A stretch of 64,000 bases of DNA from Cycas panzhihuaensis (GCA_023213395.1 CM041465.1:55249741-55313740); one strand, 5' to 3'. Positions 45,251-58,047 are shown, counted from the stretch's first letter. A program made the numbers and translations. The notes: a model not told the origin generated them from the sequence alone.

Positions 45251-45574
45251 CGAGGGGAGTGAGGCAGGCAGCTCACGGAGGCCTAGGAGGAGCCTCGGAG
45301 GGATGTGGTCCCTAGGAGAGGGATCACATGCACTGTGATGGCACCCCAGGAGCAGGATAGCAGTAGCATATGAGATATACATTTGATTTCGACGGGAAAG
45401 CACGGGCCTCCAGGGGGTCATATATATAGGCTCATATGATTGTACCCCCCTGCAAGGATCCTGACTTCCCACATGCATGATGTACCATAATATTTTTTGA
45501 TGGATATATATATATAGGGTAATTGAAACCCCATTTTAACATGAAATGGTGTGTATCATGTGGTAGAGATAACA

Positions 45575-45650
45575 TGTATGTTGTAAATGTTACAAATGTT
45601 TTAATGTAAATATGTTTTGTTGTAAGTATTTTATTGTAAGATGCATGTAT
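45575..45650 (+). terminator. TTGTAA-repeat tract (D), candidate poly(A) region
   Basis: GTTGTAAATG, TGTAAATATG, GTTGTAAG and ATTGTAAG units, as in B. Kept although the gene it would serve is deleted in D. Confidence 0.35.
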
Positions 45651-46024
45651 TTCCTTCCATGTATGGCTATACGTCTAATAGGAGCACACACGTCCACCGT
45701 AAGCAGAGGTGATCGAGAGGTGTGAGGTTAGAAATAGAGCGACATGCACGTCCACAGAGGAGCATAGTAGAATATGCGAAGGAAGTAACAGGCATGAGAG
45801 GGGAGTGACGATACTCCACGGCGTCATCCTAGTTGGGGAATGCCTGAATAGGAGGACAAAGGTTCCTGAGAGGATACAGGAACACGCGTTCCACAGGAGG
45901 AACCAGAAGAAAAAGTATGAATCCATCTTAAATTGCCATTCTACCCATGGTTGGGAGAAATGGGAACGATCTAAGATGGTAGTTTAGGCTCATTTCAGAG
46001 TAACGCGAAGAAAAAGCAGAAGGA

Positions 46025-47215
46025 TCATGTGTAAAACTTCTTAAGGAACTTCCTATTAACCACTTTCTCAAATTCTAGGCCTTCCAAGATGGCAATCCTA
46101 TAGGCGTCGTTATCAAGGCTTTCAAGAACAACGAAGGGACCTACCTATTTGGGCCCAAATTTGGCTAAACGATCGTAAAGGTATTCCAATTTGAGGACAT
46201 GGTCCCTAGGGCACAAAGGACGGGCACGAAGACATTTGCCGTGAGTCCTTTGTAGGTAGGCTTTCGAAGCAAGATTCGCTTGGTAAGCTATTAAGTGCCT
46301 CTCGTCTAGGGCTTTGAGGTCCAGGAGGCAAGCCTAACGAATAGACTCCTCATCAATGAGGCCTCGAAGGGAAAACCATAGAGAGGGGATCTCCACTTCC
46401 AGTGGGAGTATCACCTCGGATCCATAGACTAACGAGAATGGAGTCATTCCAGTAGCTGTGCGGATGGAAGTGCGATAAGCCCACAAGGCAGAAGGGAGTT
46501 GGATGTGCTAATCCCTTTGAGATTAGGCAACGGTCTTCTTTATAATGTTGACCAGCGTTTTGTTGAAAGATTCAACTTGCCAGTTTTCTTGGAGGTAATA
46601 ACGGGATGACGTCTTATATGAGTTTTTGAATTTCTCGCATAGCTCGTCCATTTCCTTATTACAGAAGGAAGTTCCATTATCCGTAATTAGGATATCTAGA
46701 ATCCCAAAATGACAAATAATATGCTAGTAGACAAAGGTGGCTATCATCTTGCCAGGCGTAGTGGACAGGGGGATTGCCTCTGCCCATTTAGTGAAGTATT
46801 CGGTAGTGGTTAAGATATATTTATGTTGTGCAGAAGATGGTGGCGATATAACACTAATGAGGTCTAAGCCCCATTAAGAAAAGGGCCACGGGGATACGAT
46901 AGGGTGCAAAGCCTCAGAAGACACATGAGAGATATTGGCGTGCTCTTGGCATCGCCAATATCTAAGGGCATAGGCGTGGGCATCCTTGAACAAGGATGGC
47001 TAGTAATAACCCATGCGAAGGATCCTTTGGGCCATGGATTGGCCCCCACAAATGCCATGGTGGCATTCGCGGAGTATTTGGTTCACTTTGTTAAGAGCGA
47101 TGCAGCAAAGCAGGATCCCATCGAAGGATCTCTTATATAACACTTTGTCCATGAGGAGGTGTTGCCTAGCGGTGGCATGGATACGTGACCTAACCTTGTT
47201 ACTGGCTTCAGGGTG
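46025..47215 (-). pseudogene. Integrase of element D
   Basis: N-terminal zinc finger CHHGICGGQSMAQ lacks four residues (HFRG in C), including the second His; YWRCQEHAN follows where C has CRRCQEH, so one Cys is Tyr. Core acids: WGLDLISVIS, ITDNGTSFCNKEMDEL and the Glu in NWQVESFNK. The C-terminal module is VGPFVVLESLDNDAYRI, ending KKFYT. At least five in-frame stops, mostly Trp or Gln codons changed by one transition. Confidence 0.82.
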
Positions 47216-47236
47216 ATATTCTTGCTGAGTCAGATA

Positions 47237-47893
47237 TCACACAATATTACCATACCACTCGCTATCAACGAGTGGGTGAGGAGAAGTGTCTTGGATGGTC
47301 AAAATAGGCTCGTCCAGGAAAGAGTCATCAATAGGAATGCCACTCACATTAGGAATGGTAGCATCGGCTAATTGTTCTACTACTATCATTCCCTTCTTCG
47401 ACTTCCTGTTGATGACTTGTAAGTCAAACTCTTGAAGTAGGATAGCCCAACGACCTGTCCTACCCATCAAGTCTGAATGAGTAAGCAAGTAAAGCAAGGG
47501 ATCAGATTGAACAATCAACTTGGTTGTGTTATTGAGCAAGTAATACCTAAACTTCTTGGTCGCATGGACCAAGGAGAGGCATTCCTTCTTAGTGAGAGGA
47601 TAGTTTAATTCAGCGGCAACGAGAATGCGGCTGATGAAATAAATAGCCCTCTCAGTTCCCGAATCATCCTCCTGTGCGAGCATTGCGCCCAAGGATTCAT
47701 CAGTTACCGAGGTGTATAGAATGAAGGGCCTATTAAAGCGAGGAGGTACCAGTGTAGGGGCAGAAACGAGAGCTTCCTTGAGTCCTACGAAGGCCTTTTG
47801 GGTCTTGTCCGACCAAACAAAAGGGGCTCCTTTCTTCAATAGGTTTATAAGAGGCTTGGAGTTTATGGTAAAATTTGCCAAGAAATGCCTCAA
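47237..47893 (-). pseudogene. RT connection / Gypsy RNase H of element D
   Basis: The longest open pol piece in D, 218 codons: RHFLANFTINSKPLINLLKKG, FVWSDKTQKAF, FILYTSVTDESLGAMLAQED, YFISRILVAAELNYP, KECLSLVHATKKFRYYL, then QEFDLQVINRKSKKG. Ser/Thr stand where a catalytic first Asp is expected (LYTS), supporting loss of activity. The piece runs on through the tether to integrase (DEPILTIQD) without a stop, which shows the native frame. Confidence 0.85.
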
Positions 47894-48141
47894 AAAACCA
47901 AGCCTACCTAGAAACGACTTAATTTATTGTTGGGTCTTAGGTGATGGCATATCAAGGATTGCCTTGACTTTTTCTGGATTAATTTGGATTCCTTGTTATG
48001 ACGTGAGGAAACCCAAGAGTTTTCTTGAAGTGATGGTAAATACGTATTTGAGTGAGTTCAAACTAACGTGATACTTGTGGCATTGCATGAAGATGGCCCG
48101 CAAGTCAGAGGGATGATGGGGTCTGGTATGTGAAAGGTCCA

Positions 48142-48562
48142 TCATATCATCCATGAAGACCTCCAGTGTATTGTTGATGAGGTCATGGAATATGAAATGT
48201 ATGGCTCTTTAATAAGTAGCCCCTGCATTCTTAAGACCAAAGGGCATTGCCTTGTAGGTAAAAGTACCCCATGGTGTAGTGAAGGCCGTCTTATGACGGT
48301 CTTCAGGAGAAATCTGGATCTGGTTATAGCTGGGGAAGTCATCCATTAAGGACATGACTTCGAATCCAGTTGTGTGATCAATTATTTGATCAATGAAGGG
48401 AAGAGGAAAGTTGTCCTTAGGACAAGCATTATTTATGTCACAAAAGTCGACACAAATGTAAATGGTCCCGTTTTTTTGGGCAACGGGAATGATATTCGAT
48501 ACCCACTTAGGGTAATTGATGGAAGAAATGAGTCCCGCATCTAGAAGCTTCTCAACCTCCAT
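48142..48562 (-). pseudogene. Reverse transcriptase of element D
   Basis: 117 open codons from MEVEKLLDAGLISSINYPKW through YICVDFCDINNACPKDNFPLPF, SLMDDFPSYNQIQISPED, AFTTPWGTFTYKAMPFGLK to NAGATY, then a TAA in place of Gln. FMDD (both Asp kept) is at 48146-48157. The thumb continues to about 47900 with disturbed frame. It is the least changed palm domain here. Confidence 0.85.
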
Positions 48563-48598
48563 CTTAATGGTTACTGAAAGCTTCAGGTGAAGGGGACA

Positions 48599-49560
48599 CT
48601 ACTTCTGATGCACATGGCAAGTGTCAGGAATGGTCGTAAGGTTATGCGTGATGATGGAGGGGTCAATCCCCTTCATGTCTGAGTAGTCCCATGCAAATAC
48701 ATTATGGAATTCCCAGAATAGGAGGGAGTATTCCCTCACTTCGCCAGGAGTACATTCTGCCCCTACCTTAATGATCTTGTCTGGGGCAAGGACTATGTCC
48801 TGAGTTGCCCCCATACACATAGTATTCCCCTCCTCAAAATGGAGGGGGGCAAGATCAATAGGAAGAGATGCAACGGAAGAAGGGATTGGGTTGGCTAGTG
48901 TGGACCCAATCACCAAGATCTTTTGGTGGCCAAGCTTATGGTGACTAGAAGGTAAACTAGGCATGGAGCCAGCTAAGTGCTCCAACAAAGCCTTGTCGTC
49001 TTCGAAGTAGTCCACCCCATAGATGACCTGACTTCGAATGGACAAGGTGTAGGATAGCGTGGGAGCGATAGGACCGGTATGGCCTGAAAGCTACCCAACA
49101 TCCCAAAGGGACTCTAAGGGAGAGTCAAGGAGAGATCCCTCATAAAAAGTAAGAGGGAAACTCTTGACATCATCACCTGTAGAAGGTGATGGGATGGAAG
49201 AGCTAGGAACATGATGATCAACATGCGCAATGTCATGTGACATGTGAAAATGACCGGGCTCTATAACAAAAGGGGTCCTAGAGGGAAACCTAGAACTAGG
49301 GGGATGCCCCACACTAGTGCAGAGAAACAAAACTGGGTGAGGACGATCCTCATCTTCACTATGGGACCCGTCATCATCAAACATGGTGAGGTACCCATAG
49401 CTTCCAACACCAATGGGGGCGAAACGCGTTAAATCAGGGGAAGAAGATACAAGATCTTCTTCACGGTAAGAGGAATCAGGGATTCCAATGGAGCAGGTCG
49501 AGACATGATTGGAAGGGCATTTGTTTCCCTTCGTATGGCCATGGCTCGCCTGAGTAGAAG
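48599..49560 (-). pseudogene. Protease-RT linker of pol (D)
   Basis: Two open parts (48599-49045 and 49091 up into the protease frame) with SIRSQVIYGVDYFEDDKALLEHLAG, IDLAPLHFEEGNTMCMGATQ, FAWDYSDMKGIDPSI, and further N-terminal FAPIGVGSYGYLTMFDDDGSHSEDEDRPHP. Almost stop-free over about 300 codons, so it was under coding constraint. No domain recognised. Confidence 0.65.
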
Positions 49561-50089
49561 GCCTAACTTGTTTAGCAAGTGATCGCTCGTAGGAGATGAC
49601 TTTCATTTGCCCATTATGGATAAATTTATGTTGCCCCCAACAGGTGGAACACATGGCTCCCATTTGGTCGAGCCATGGTCGACCCAGAAGCAGGTTGTAA
49701 TCAACATCAACATTGAGGACGACGATGTCAGTAATAACAGTCTTATCCTCGAGAGTAAGAAGTACCGAGAGAGATCCCAAGGGAGTCTTCTCGCTACCGT
49801 CATAACCCTGACATCACCATGGAATAGGTTCCAAGGCAGAAATGCCAAGCTCTTGCAAGACGCGCAAGGGCATGGAATTAATGGAAGAACCATTATCCAT
49901 GATGGTTCTTCGTAATGTATAATCAGGAGTATCTATGGTAATGGTGAAAAGGAAGTTCCATTGGCATTCCCTTCCACTAGATGCGAGAAGATCTCTAGGA
50001 TCGAAAGAGATGACGGATTTGCAACTTTGGGTTATGCCCAAGGCATGAACGGACGCATCATTCGATGCTAGAGCTTCTAAGAGGAGCAT
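49561..50089 (-). pseudogene. Aspartic protease of element D
   Basis: Active site IMDNGSSINSMPL (DNG, codons 49889-49897), then, after one stop (IPW-stop), VDVDYNLLLGRPWLDQMGAM in the 49091-49780 frame. The lead-in SFDPRDLLASSGRECQWNF is shared by all copies. Confidence 0.78.
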
Positions 50090-52588
50090 TCACTGCTTGG
50101 GGTAACTTCTCAAGATGTCAATGATGGACATCCTGGCAGCCACAGTGAGAAGCTCTTCGACTATGGAGAAAGGCTTACCCCTCTCTGTGGGTTGAGTAAG
50201 GGCTCTCCTAAAGTCGAATCTACCAGGGCAGATGGGAAGGCTCTTGGGAAGTGTAGGAATCTCTGGAGGAATAACTTCTAGAGAAGGATCAAGTTGCAAG
50301 GTAGACACAGAGGCACCTATTGCCTCCTTCGCGACTTGAGACCAGGTTAAAGCGTAAAGGGGAGTGGTCTCAAGCATTTGGATCACCTTCTTTCCCTTGT
50401 TATAGGACCGCAAAGGTGATGGAGCATGGCGGTCAGGGGAGCGCGAAGGGGAAGATGGTCTTCACATACCCTTCCCTCTAACATGCGAAGGGCAAGAATC
50501 AAGGGATCTATCCTGATTCTAATTGTTCATTTGTTGAACATCATGACCACATTCCCCATGTTTAGGGAATGGGTCTCTATGAATGGGTTGAGCGAGGTTA
50601 GGCCTCAATGCCTGCCTAGGGGACGAATCACGCAGTGGGGCATCACGTGGGTGTTGCGCCTAATAACGCGAATCATCGTGGAAGCACTCCCCGTAGATGG
50701 AATACCACCTCTTCTCAAGGAGAGGATCAATCCTCCTTGCTTGAGAAGGTTGGATGTTACCCCCTTTGGGGGATATCGCACGAGAAGCTTGCTGAATTGG
50801 TTTATGGGAGGTCAGCAATGAAGGGGACTGGAGTTTAAGCTCCTTCATCGTGCGCTCGAATGGGTGAATAGCAGAGGTAAGAGGGTCTAAGGTCCTCTCA
50901 GTCGGATGAGAGGTAGACCTAGCAGGTGACGAAGGTTTGGTTTCCTTCGCTAGGGGAGGTGCCTCACGACGTTGTGAGGGCTTAGGAGGTTTCTTGAGTC
51001 CAGCTTGGATCTCAATGGCCTCCAATGCCAAGCACCTTATAATCATGGAGTTGCATGTGGTTGCCCCTATCTTAAGGACTTCCACATGCACTTTGAGGCG
51101 AAGTACGTTGATGAAGAGATCTCGCTTTAACTCTTTAGGCAACGTGGCCTTGGTAGAGTGAAGGAGATCATGAAAGCATCGCACAAAGACACGATTCATT
51201 TCATCGTGACCTTGTTTAAGTGACAGGAGTGCTTTCATCCCACTCTCGAATGGACAGGCTACGTCAAAGTAATTGACGAACTCGTCCACCAATTGCTGGA
51301 ATGAAGAAATAGAATGGGCAGGGAGATGGTAAAAGCACTTGAGGGCATCGCCCTACAAAGATCGCAGAAATAGCTTCATCAGAATGTGGTCGTAAGCCTA
51401 ATAATCTATGTACACCATAGAGAAACTACGCACATGCTCGGTTGGGTCTTGCAACGAAGTTCCATCAAATTTAGGAACTTCAGGAGGGTGAGGCAGTAGG
51501 TTAGTCCTTAGCACCTTAACGGACAATGACGTTGACCTGTAGTCCATGAAAGGACATGTCCTTATAAGGGCCAACGGATCGACAACCGGTAAAGGAATAG
51601 GAATGGATGGGGGTGGTAAGCCCATCCCTCCTTGGGGAAACGCCCCTTGTTGGAAAGGGGGTTGCAGATAAATGCCTTAGAAGGGAGGTATGTTCCCTTG
51701 CGAAGATGCAGCAACAGGAGCTACGCTAGGTGGCAGAAATGAGGGGTGAGGGACCAAATTCTACCCATATGGGCCACCTGTAGGTGGTGCAGCCCCATAT
51801 AGGTGCAACGGGTCCACCCCATAAGTAGGGAGATGGTTCCCCCTACCCTACCCCCAAGGTTGAGATGTGTAACCTGGGGGCACACAAAGGGAAGGGCCAC
51901 CATATGGGTTTTGAGCGTATATAGGAGTGGGTCCTACATAGTTGACGGCAGTAGCATTAGTAGGGCCTCAAGGCCTACTAGGAAATACATGCGCCACGTT
52001 TGAAGGTGGCGCATTCGTTTGACTCAGAAACGACATGCTAACCCCAAGTTGGGGAAAGGACATACCACGAACTGGTCCTGAAGAAGTAGGACTGTGGCTA
52101 GGGATAGATGGCACAACACTTGTCTTGGAAGCTGGTGTAGACATAGCATGGGACGAGTGTGCGTGGGTAGAAGAGTCATTTACTGTAGGAGGTATAGGTA
52201 TAGATGAAGAAGATGCTACATTACGCAGAACTTCTTCAAACCACCTAAGATACGGTTGGTGGCGAGTTGCTCGAAAGTACTCACTAAGCGCTTCGACCAC
52301 GTCATCCAGAAGGGTATCCTCATAGCCATACGAGGTCGACAGGATCTCGAAAGTTAGAGATCCTTCAACGTGCTCCTCGTAAGGCTCACCAGTAGGATGG
52401 TGAGTCTCATGAGGAGATGAACCTTCTGCTACATGCACAGAAGGATGAAACTTAGAAGGGCAAAACGGGTCACTCAGATAGTAGACAGAATCATCACCCT
52501 CGTGGGTGGATCCAAGAATAGACGCAGGAAACTCTTGAGTTCCTGAGACCATGGTATGATAAGCCCAATCAGACTGGTAACCTTCCAT
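50090..52588 (-). pseudogene. gag of element D
   Basis: MEGYQSDWAYHTMVSGTQEF begins at 52588 and is open to a TGA after PSRP at about 51968, the same stop as in C. The core is open in 50660-51292: VDEFVNYFDVACPFESGMKAL, NRVFVRCFHDLLHSTKATLP, ELKRDLFINVLRLKVHVEVLK. The zinc knuckle (50664-50705) reads YSIYGECFHDDSRY: both flanking Cys and the first His are changed to Tyr by single transitions. 50090-50413 links to protease. Confidence 0.8.
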
Positions 52589-52835
52589 TGTCGAATCGGG
52601 GTTCAACGACAGAAGGGAACGAGACGATTAGTCTTCTAACAATGGCGGCAGACCTTACAAGCGACATGAGAAATGCTACATGCAACGCCTTTGCGAGCAT
52701 TGTTAGAAGAAAACGAAAAGAGGGAAATGAAGCAAGCACATTGGGGGCTACCCAACTGAAATATAGAATAAGTGACTACCTAGAGGTAAGAACACCAACA
52801 AAAAAGGGAAGTGAAACTAGTTCCCTTACTAGCAG

Positions 52836-52853
52836 TCCCTAGTATGGTTGCCA
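52836..52853 (-). other. Primer binding site, element D
   Basis: Minus strand TGGCAACCATACTAGGGA, equal to B and C except for two G to A changes. Confidence 0.65.
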
Positions 52854-52854
52854 A

Positions 52855-55392
52855 TGAAACGCTTGCTACGAAGTGGCATCCCTACGTCTAGCAAAAAGGG
52901 TATAAAAATGTGCGATGCTAATTAAACTAGGTAGCAAGGACTTCACCTTGTAGGGCGTCCGTGCGCTGGAGCGTGAATTCAGAACTGCAAGGTGCCTGGT
53001 TGCTTCCAGGTAGCCATGCAAAGCAAGGCCTTCCTACCCCTCGGATGGCCAGGAAGAGGAGAAAGCACCTAGCACGCTGCGTCTTCTCAAGGTAATGAGA
53101 AGGCAACAAAAAAAAAGGGCAAGCAAACTAACGTATAGGCAAAAGTGAAAAGTGGGGTACAACGAGGGTAGCTCAAATACAATGTAAATAATCTGACTAT
53201 GTTATGCTACGCTAGCCAATGTAAGAAACAATGTAAAAATAAGTGCACTTTCCTTTTCCCCTTTTTTAATCTTTTACACATTCCTAACTATACAAGCAGA
53301 TGCATAAAAGACAACAATGTAAAAGGGATATGTAGGGAACAAGAAGAATACCTAGATCCGGTGCCTGAGTGGAGTGCTGCTCGTCCCTTTGAGTCCCGTT
53401 CCTTCTTACTCCGTTCGTTGTGCATGCGATGCTGGTTGGTGATAGTCGCTGTAAGCAACAGAAGAGGGGATAACTTACCTCCCCTTAAACATGCAAAAGC
53501 AAAAAATAGAAAAGAAGTGAAAGCGTGAAATAATAAGGGATGCACTACATGTAGAACTAACCTGCAATGGGTTCATTCCACGTACTGCTCTACTAACGCG
53601 AGATCCTACAAACAAGTTAGGAGAATACCTTCCTCTCAGAAGAGAGGCCACAAAATATACCAAAGGTATGTACTAAAATCAAATGGAACTTAAATATACA
53701 CTAAGCATTAATATGTAGCAAAGTAAAATGGCAACATGCAATAAAGACTCCCACTACCATATACCATAAATACACCCAAAAAGGAAAAGAGTATAGCCTC
53801 GGGATGGATAACTCACCCATGAAGGACCTCCACAAACTCAAAAAGGAGAAACTGGCTGACAACAAGGCCATAAGGCAATAAACAATAACAAAGGAGGGAG
53901 CAACGGAAAGGTTTGGGGCTTAGGTAGGGCCCAATACTGACGGATGGGGTTTCTAGAACCGGCATAGAAATAGGTTGCTGGCGCTAGTTTGAGCACCACA
54001 ACTAGATTCCCTAAACTCCCTTAACCCATTTCCTAAGAAATCACTAACGACAAAGAGAAAGAGGATAAGGGACGGAACCCTTGGGGAGAAGGGCAGCAAA
54101 GGGGGACGGAACCCCACCTACCTCCCTCAAATCCTCCCCTTTGCAATAGCCAACCAAGAAAGGGTTGAGAGGGATGGTTTAAAGTAAATAGTGAGGCCTC
54201 AAAAGAAAATGTGAATAGCACCAATCTAGTATAACAACATAAAAAACTAGACAAACTAGAATTTTATTCATCAACACACAAAAGAAATAAGAACAAAACA
54301 AATTGTAAGTGGGAATAAAGAATACCTTGTTGGAGGAGAATCAAACATGAGCTTGCTGTTAAGAAATAGCAGGAATAACTAGTGTATGAGGGCTGATAAT
54401 AGCAGGTTTTTACAAGAGTGAAGTGTGAAATATCCTTACAAACTAAGAGCCTTCATAGTTGGCTCTTTAGAGGAGCTTTTTGGTAGAAGTTTCCTTTGAA
54501 ATCTTGATCACTTGTGAAGAGGTATGAGACCCATTGTTGAGAGCTATAGAGGGTAGCAATAGTCCCTGCAAATCCAGCTTGTAGCAATCCTTCTCTTCTA
54601 TGACAGGTTCCTGTGCATGTAGATTATGTCTCTCTATGTAAATTTTTAGTAGAAAAGTCAGAAAAACGGTAAAAAGATCCCAAGATGAGGAGAGAAAATC
54701 CCCTTTATCCCCCTATTCACTACAAGTGAATATTGGGGATGTCAGGGCGATGCGAATCGATCGACGCCATGCAACAGTTCCACACAAAAATGGAAACTAT
54801 CGCGTGGTTCTCTTTTTTTAAAATTTCAAATAGTCGTACCACGGTAAACTTCGTGGTACCACAAAGAAAGATGCAGATCGCTAAGTTTACAAAGCAGACG
54901 ATCGAAACAAAAAAAAGAGAAAAAAAGCAGAAAGATAAGGTTTTGAAGTAAAAATTAAGACTAAAAATAAGCTGGAGCAACTGGGGGGAATGCCCAGGTA
55001 ATGGGCAAGTAGCCAAAATAATGAAATGAGTCCTGACTGAGGATTAAATTAGGCTTAGGAGGGACTGCAACGCGAGCAACATGTTGTAACGAGAGTAAAT
55101 AGGACTGACTGAAATATCCTAGGAGACCGTGGAGACAAAGTGGGTGGCTGTGCGCCATACGGGGTGTAGCATTCACTGAGGAATGCCCCCGTTGTGAGTC
55201 GTCATAGGCTGATGGTATGCCGTAAGCACATGCAATATAATCAGGCAGAGAAGTAATGCATGCAGGCAGGTGTATGTCAAGCAACCTATGCTAAATAATC
55301 TTAATCAAGCATGGGTAGGAAAAGGTAAGAACGTATACCTGAACATACTTACATCGATGCGTCTCGAGTCCATTCCCAGTAGCTGGGAAATA
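52855..55392 (-). repeat. 5' LTR of element D
   Basis: 2538 bp, partner of 41555-44101. The outer end is TATTTCCC on the minus strand and abuts ATAGG. Differences from the 3' copy are mainly transitions. Confidence 0.94.
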
Positions 55393-55397
55393 ATAGG
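55393..55397. repeat. Target site duplication of element D, right
   Basis: ATAGG, identical to 41550-41554. Confidence 0.95.
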
Positions 55398-55990
55398 CTC
55401 AGTTTTCTGAGGCGTTTCTTGGCAGATTTCACCATAAACGCCAAACCTCTTACAAACCTGTTGAAGAAAGGAGCTCCTTTTGTTTGGTCTGATAAGACTC
55501 AAAAGGCCTTCGCAGGACTCAAGGAAGCTCTCATTTCCGCTCCTACATTGGTGCCTCCTCGCTTTGATAGGCCCTTCATCCTATACACCCCGGCAACCAA
55601 TGAATCCCTGGACGCAATGCTCGCACAGGAGGATGACTCAAGAACCGAGACAGTTATTTATTTCATTAGCCACACCCTCGTTGCCGCTGAACTAAACTAT
55701 CCTCCCACTGAGAAGGAATGCCTCTCCTTGGTCCATGCGACTAAGAAGTTTAGGCATTACTTGCTCGGCAATACAACCAAGGTGATCATTCAATCTGATC
55801 CCTTATGTTACTTGCTTACTCACTTGGACTTGATGGGTAGGGCAGGTCATTGGGTCATCCTGCTCTAGGAGTTTGACTTGCAAGTCATTAACAGAAAGTC
55901 AAAGAAAGGAATGATAGTAGTAGAATAATTAGCTGATGCTGCCATCCTCAACGCGAGCGGCATTCTTGTTAATGACTCTTTTCTGGATGA
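55398..55990 (+). pseudogene. RT thumb and Gypsy RNase H of element C
   Basis: FLRRFLADFTINAKPLTNLL joins to the RT fragment ending at 41554. Then FVWSDKTQKAFAGLKEAL, FILYTPATNESLDAMLAQED, YFISHTLVAAELNYP, EKECLSLVHATKKFRHYL and SDPLCYLLTHLDLMGRAGHW; open to a TAG at 55867. The first catalytic Asp is Thr, as in B and D. The tether EFDLQVINRKSKKGMIVV follows. Confidence 0.85.
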
Positions 55991-56066
55991 GTCTACTTTG
56001 ACCGTCTGAGACGCTTCTCCTCACCCGCTCGCTAATAGTGAGTGGTATGGTGACATTGTGTGATAT

Positions 56067-57286
56067 TTGACTCAACAGGAATATCACCCTGAAGCCAGCA
56101 ACAAGGTTAGGTCATACATATGTGCCACTACGAGACAATATTTCCTCGTAGACGAAGTGTTGTACAAGAGATCCTTTGATGGGATCCTGCTTCGCTACAT
56201 CGCTTCCGACGAAGCGGGCCAAATACTCTGCGAGTTCCATCATGGCATTTATGGGGGCCACTTTAGGGGCCAATCTATGGCCCAAAGGATCCTTTACATG
56301 GGTTATTACTGGCCATTCCTTTTCAAGGATGCCCACGCCTATGCCCTTAGATGTCGGCGATGCCAAGAGCATGCCAATATCTCTCATGTGCCTTCCGAGG
56401 CTTTGCACCCTATCGTATCTCTGTGGCCCTTTTCTCAATGGGGTTTAGAACTCATTGGTGCTATATCACCACCATCTTCTGCACAATATAAATATATCTT
56501 AACTGCTACCGAATATTTTACTAAATGGGCAGAGGCAATCCCCCTGTCCACTAAGCCTAGCAAGATGATAGCCACCTTCGTCTACCAGCATATTGTTTAT
56601 CGTTTTGGGATTCCAGATGTCCTAATTACGGATAATGGAACCTCCATCTATAACAAGGAAATGGATGAGCTTTGCGAGAAATTTAAGATCTCGTATAAGA
56701 CCTCATCCCCTTATTATCCCCAGGCAAACGGGTAAGTTGAATCCTTCAACAAAACCCTTGTCAATATTCTAAAGAAGACTATTACATAATCTTAAAGATA
56801 TTGGCACCTCCAGCTCCCTTCCACCCTGTGGGCTTATCACACTTCTATCCGCATGACTACTGGAATAACTCCATTCTCTTTAGTTTACAGAACTGAGGTG
56901 GTACTCCCACTGGAAGTGGAGATCCCCTCTCTATGGGTCTCCCTTCGAGGTCTCATTGACGAGGAGTCTATTTGCCAGGCTCGCCTCCTAGATCTTGAAG
57001 CCCTAGATGAGAGGCGCTTGATGGCTTATCAAGCAAATCTTGCTTCGAAAGTCTGCCTACAAAGGACTCACGACAAATGTCTTTGTGCTCGTCCTTTGTG
57101 CCCTAGGGACCATGTCCTCAAATTGGAATACCTTTACGATCGCCTGCCAAATTTAGGCCCAAATGGGTCAGCCCCTTCATCATTCTCGAAAGCCTCAACA
57201 ATGATGCCTACAAGATTGCCACCCTGGAAGGCCTAGAATTTGAGAAGGCAGTCAACAGGAAATTCCTTAAGAAGTTTTATGCATGA
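56067..57286 (+). pseudogene. Integrase of element C
   Basis: Zinc finger complete: FHHGIYGGHFRGQSMA with RCRRCQEHAN. In the core the first acid is Glu (WGLELIGAIS, codon 56448-56450) instead of Asp, the second Asp is in ITDNGTSIYNKEMDEL, and the Glu follows a stop (YYPQANG-stop-VESFNK). Open for 222 codons to 56735. Further stops at 56786 and 56791; a frameshift near 57160 precedes the tail, which reads SPFIILESLNNDAYKI and ends KKFYA with TGA at 57284. Confidence 0.85.
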
Positions 57287-58047
57287 TCTTTTGGTTATCT
57301 CTTCACCACACTCCGAAATGAGCCTAAACTACCATCTTAGGTTGTTTCCATTCCTCCCAACCATGGGTAGAATGGCAATTTAATATAGATTCTCACTTTT
57401 CCTTCTGGTTCCTCCCGCAGAACCCATGTTCCCGTATCCTCTCAGGAATCTTTCGTCTTCCTACTTGGGCATCCCCCCAATTAGGATGACATTTTGGAGT
57501 ACCATTACTCCTTTTTTTTTCCTGCTATTTCCTTTGCATATTCCGCTATGCTCCTCCGTGGATGTGCATATCACTCTATTTCTAACCTCACACCTCTCTA
57601 TCACCTCTACTTACGGTGGATGTGTGTGCTCTTGTTAGACATATAGCCATACATAGAAGGAAATGCATACATCTTATAACAAAATACTTACAACAAAACA
57701 TTTGCAACATACAAAACAAAATATACATGCTATCTACCACATGATATACACACCATCTCATGTCAAAATGGGGTTCCAACTACCCCATATATATATACAT
57801 CAAAAACCATATGTTACATCATACATATGGGAAGCTGGTGTCCTTGCAGGGGGGTACAATCATATGAGCTTATATATGACCCCATGGAGGCTCGTGCTTT
57901 CCCCTATCAAAATCATATACATATCTTCTATGCTATTGTTGCCCTGCTCCTAGGGTACCACCTCCTAGCCTATGTGATCCCTCTCCTGGGGACCACATCC
58001 CTCCGAGGCTCCTCCTAGGCCTCCGTGAGCTACCTCCCTCACTCCCC
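57287..58047. other. Convergent 3' region between pol and the PMD gene (C)
   Basis: No gene. Pol (plus) and the PMD gene (minus) both end here. It carries the ACCATCTTAGGTTGT and CCATGGGTAGAATGGCA blocks shared with A, B and D, and the TA-rich run near 57786-57798. Confidence 0.6.
57664..57735 (-). terminator. TTGTAA-repeat tract, candidate poly(A) region of PMD gene (C)
   Basis: On the minus strand GTTGTAAGTATTTTGTTATAAG and TTGCAAATG units, about 310-380 bases after the PMD stop. Same position as in A, B and D. Confidence 0.35.

Larger units (their letters stand above)
41555..55392 (-). mobile_element. Element D: complete LTR retrotransposon without the PMD gene
   Basis: 13,838 bp, LTRs at 41555-44101 and 52855-55392, inserted in C's RT with a perfect 5-bp duplication. 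In its own sense it carries gag, protease, linker, RT, RNase H and integrase, all with stops, and an aRNH ORF. Only the last 200 bases or so of the opposite-strand PMD gene remain; promoter, exon 1 and exon 2 are gone (about 2.7 kb compared with C). It is younger than C by nesting. Its two LTRs differ by many transitions, so it is not recent. Confidence 0.95.
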
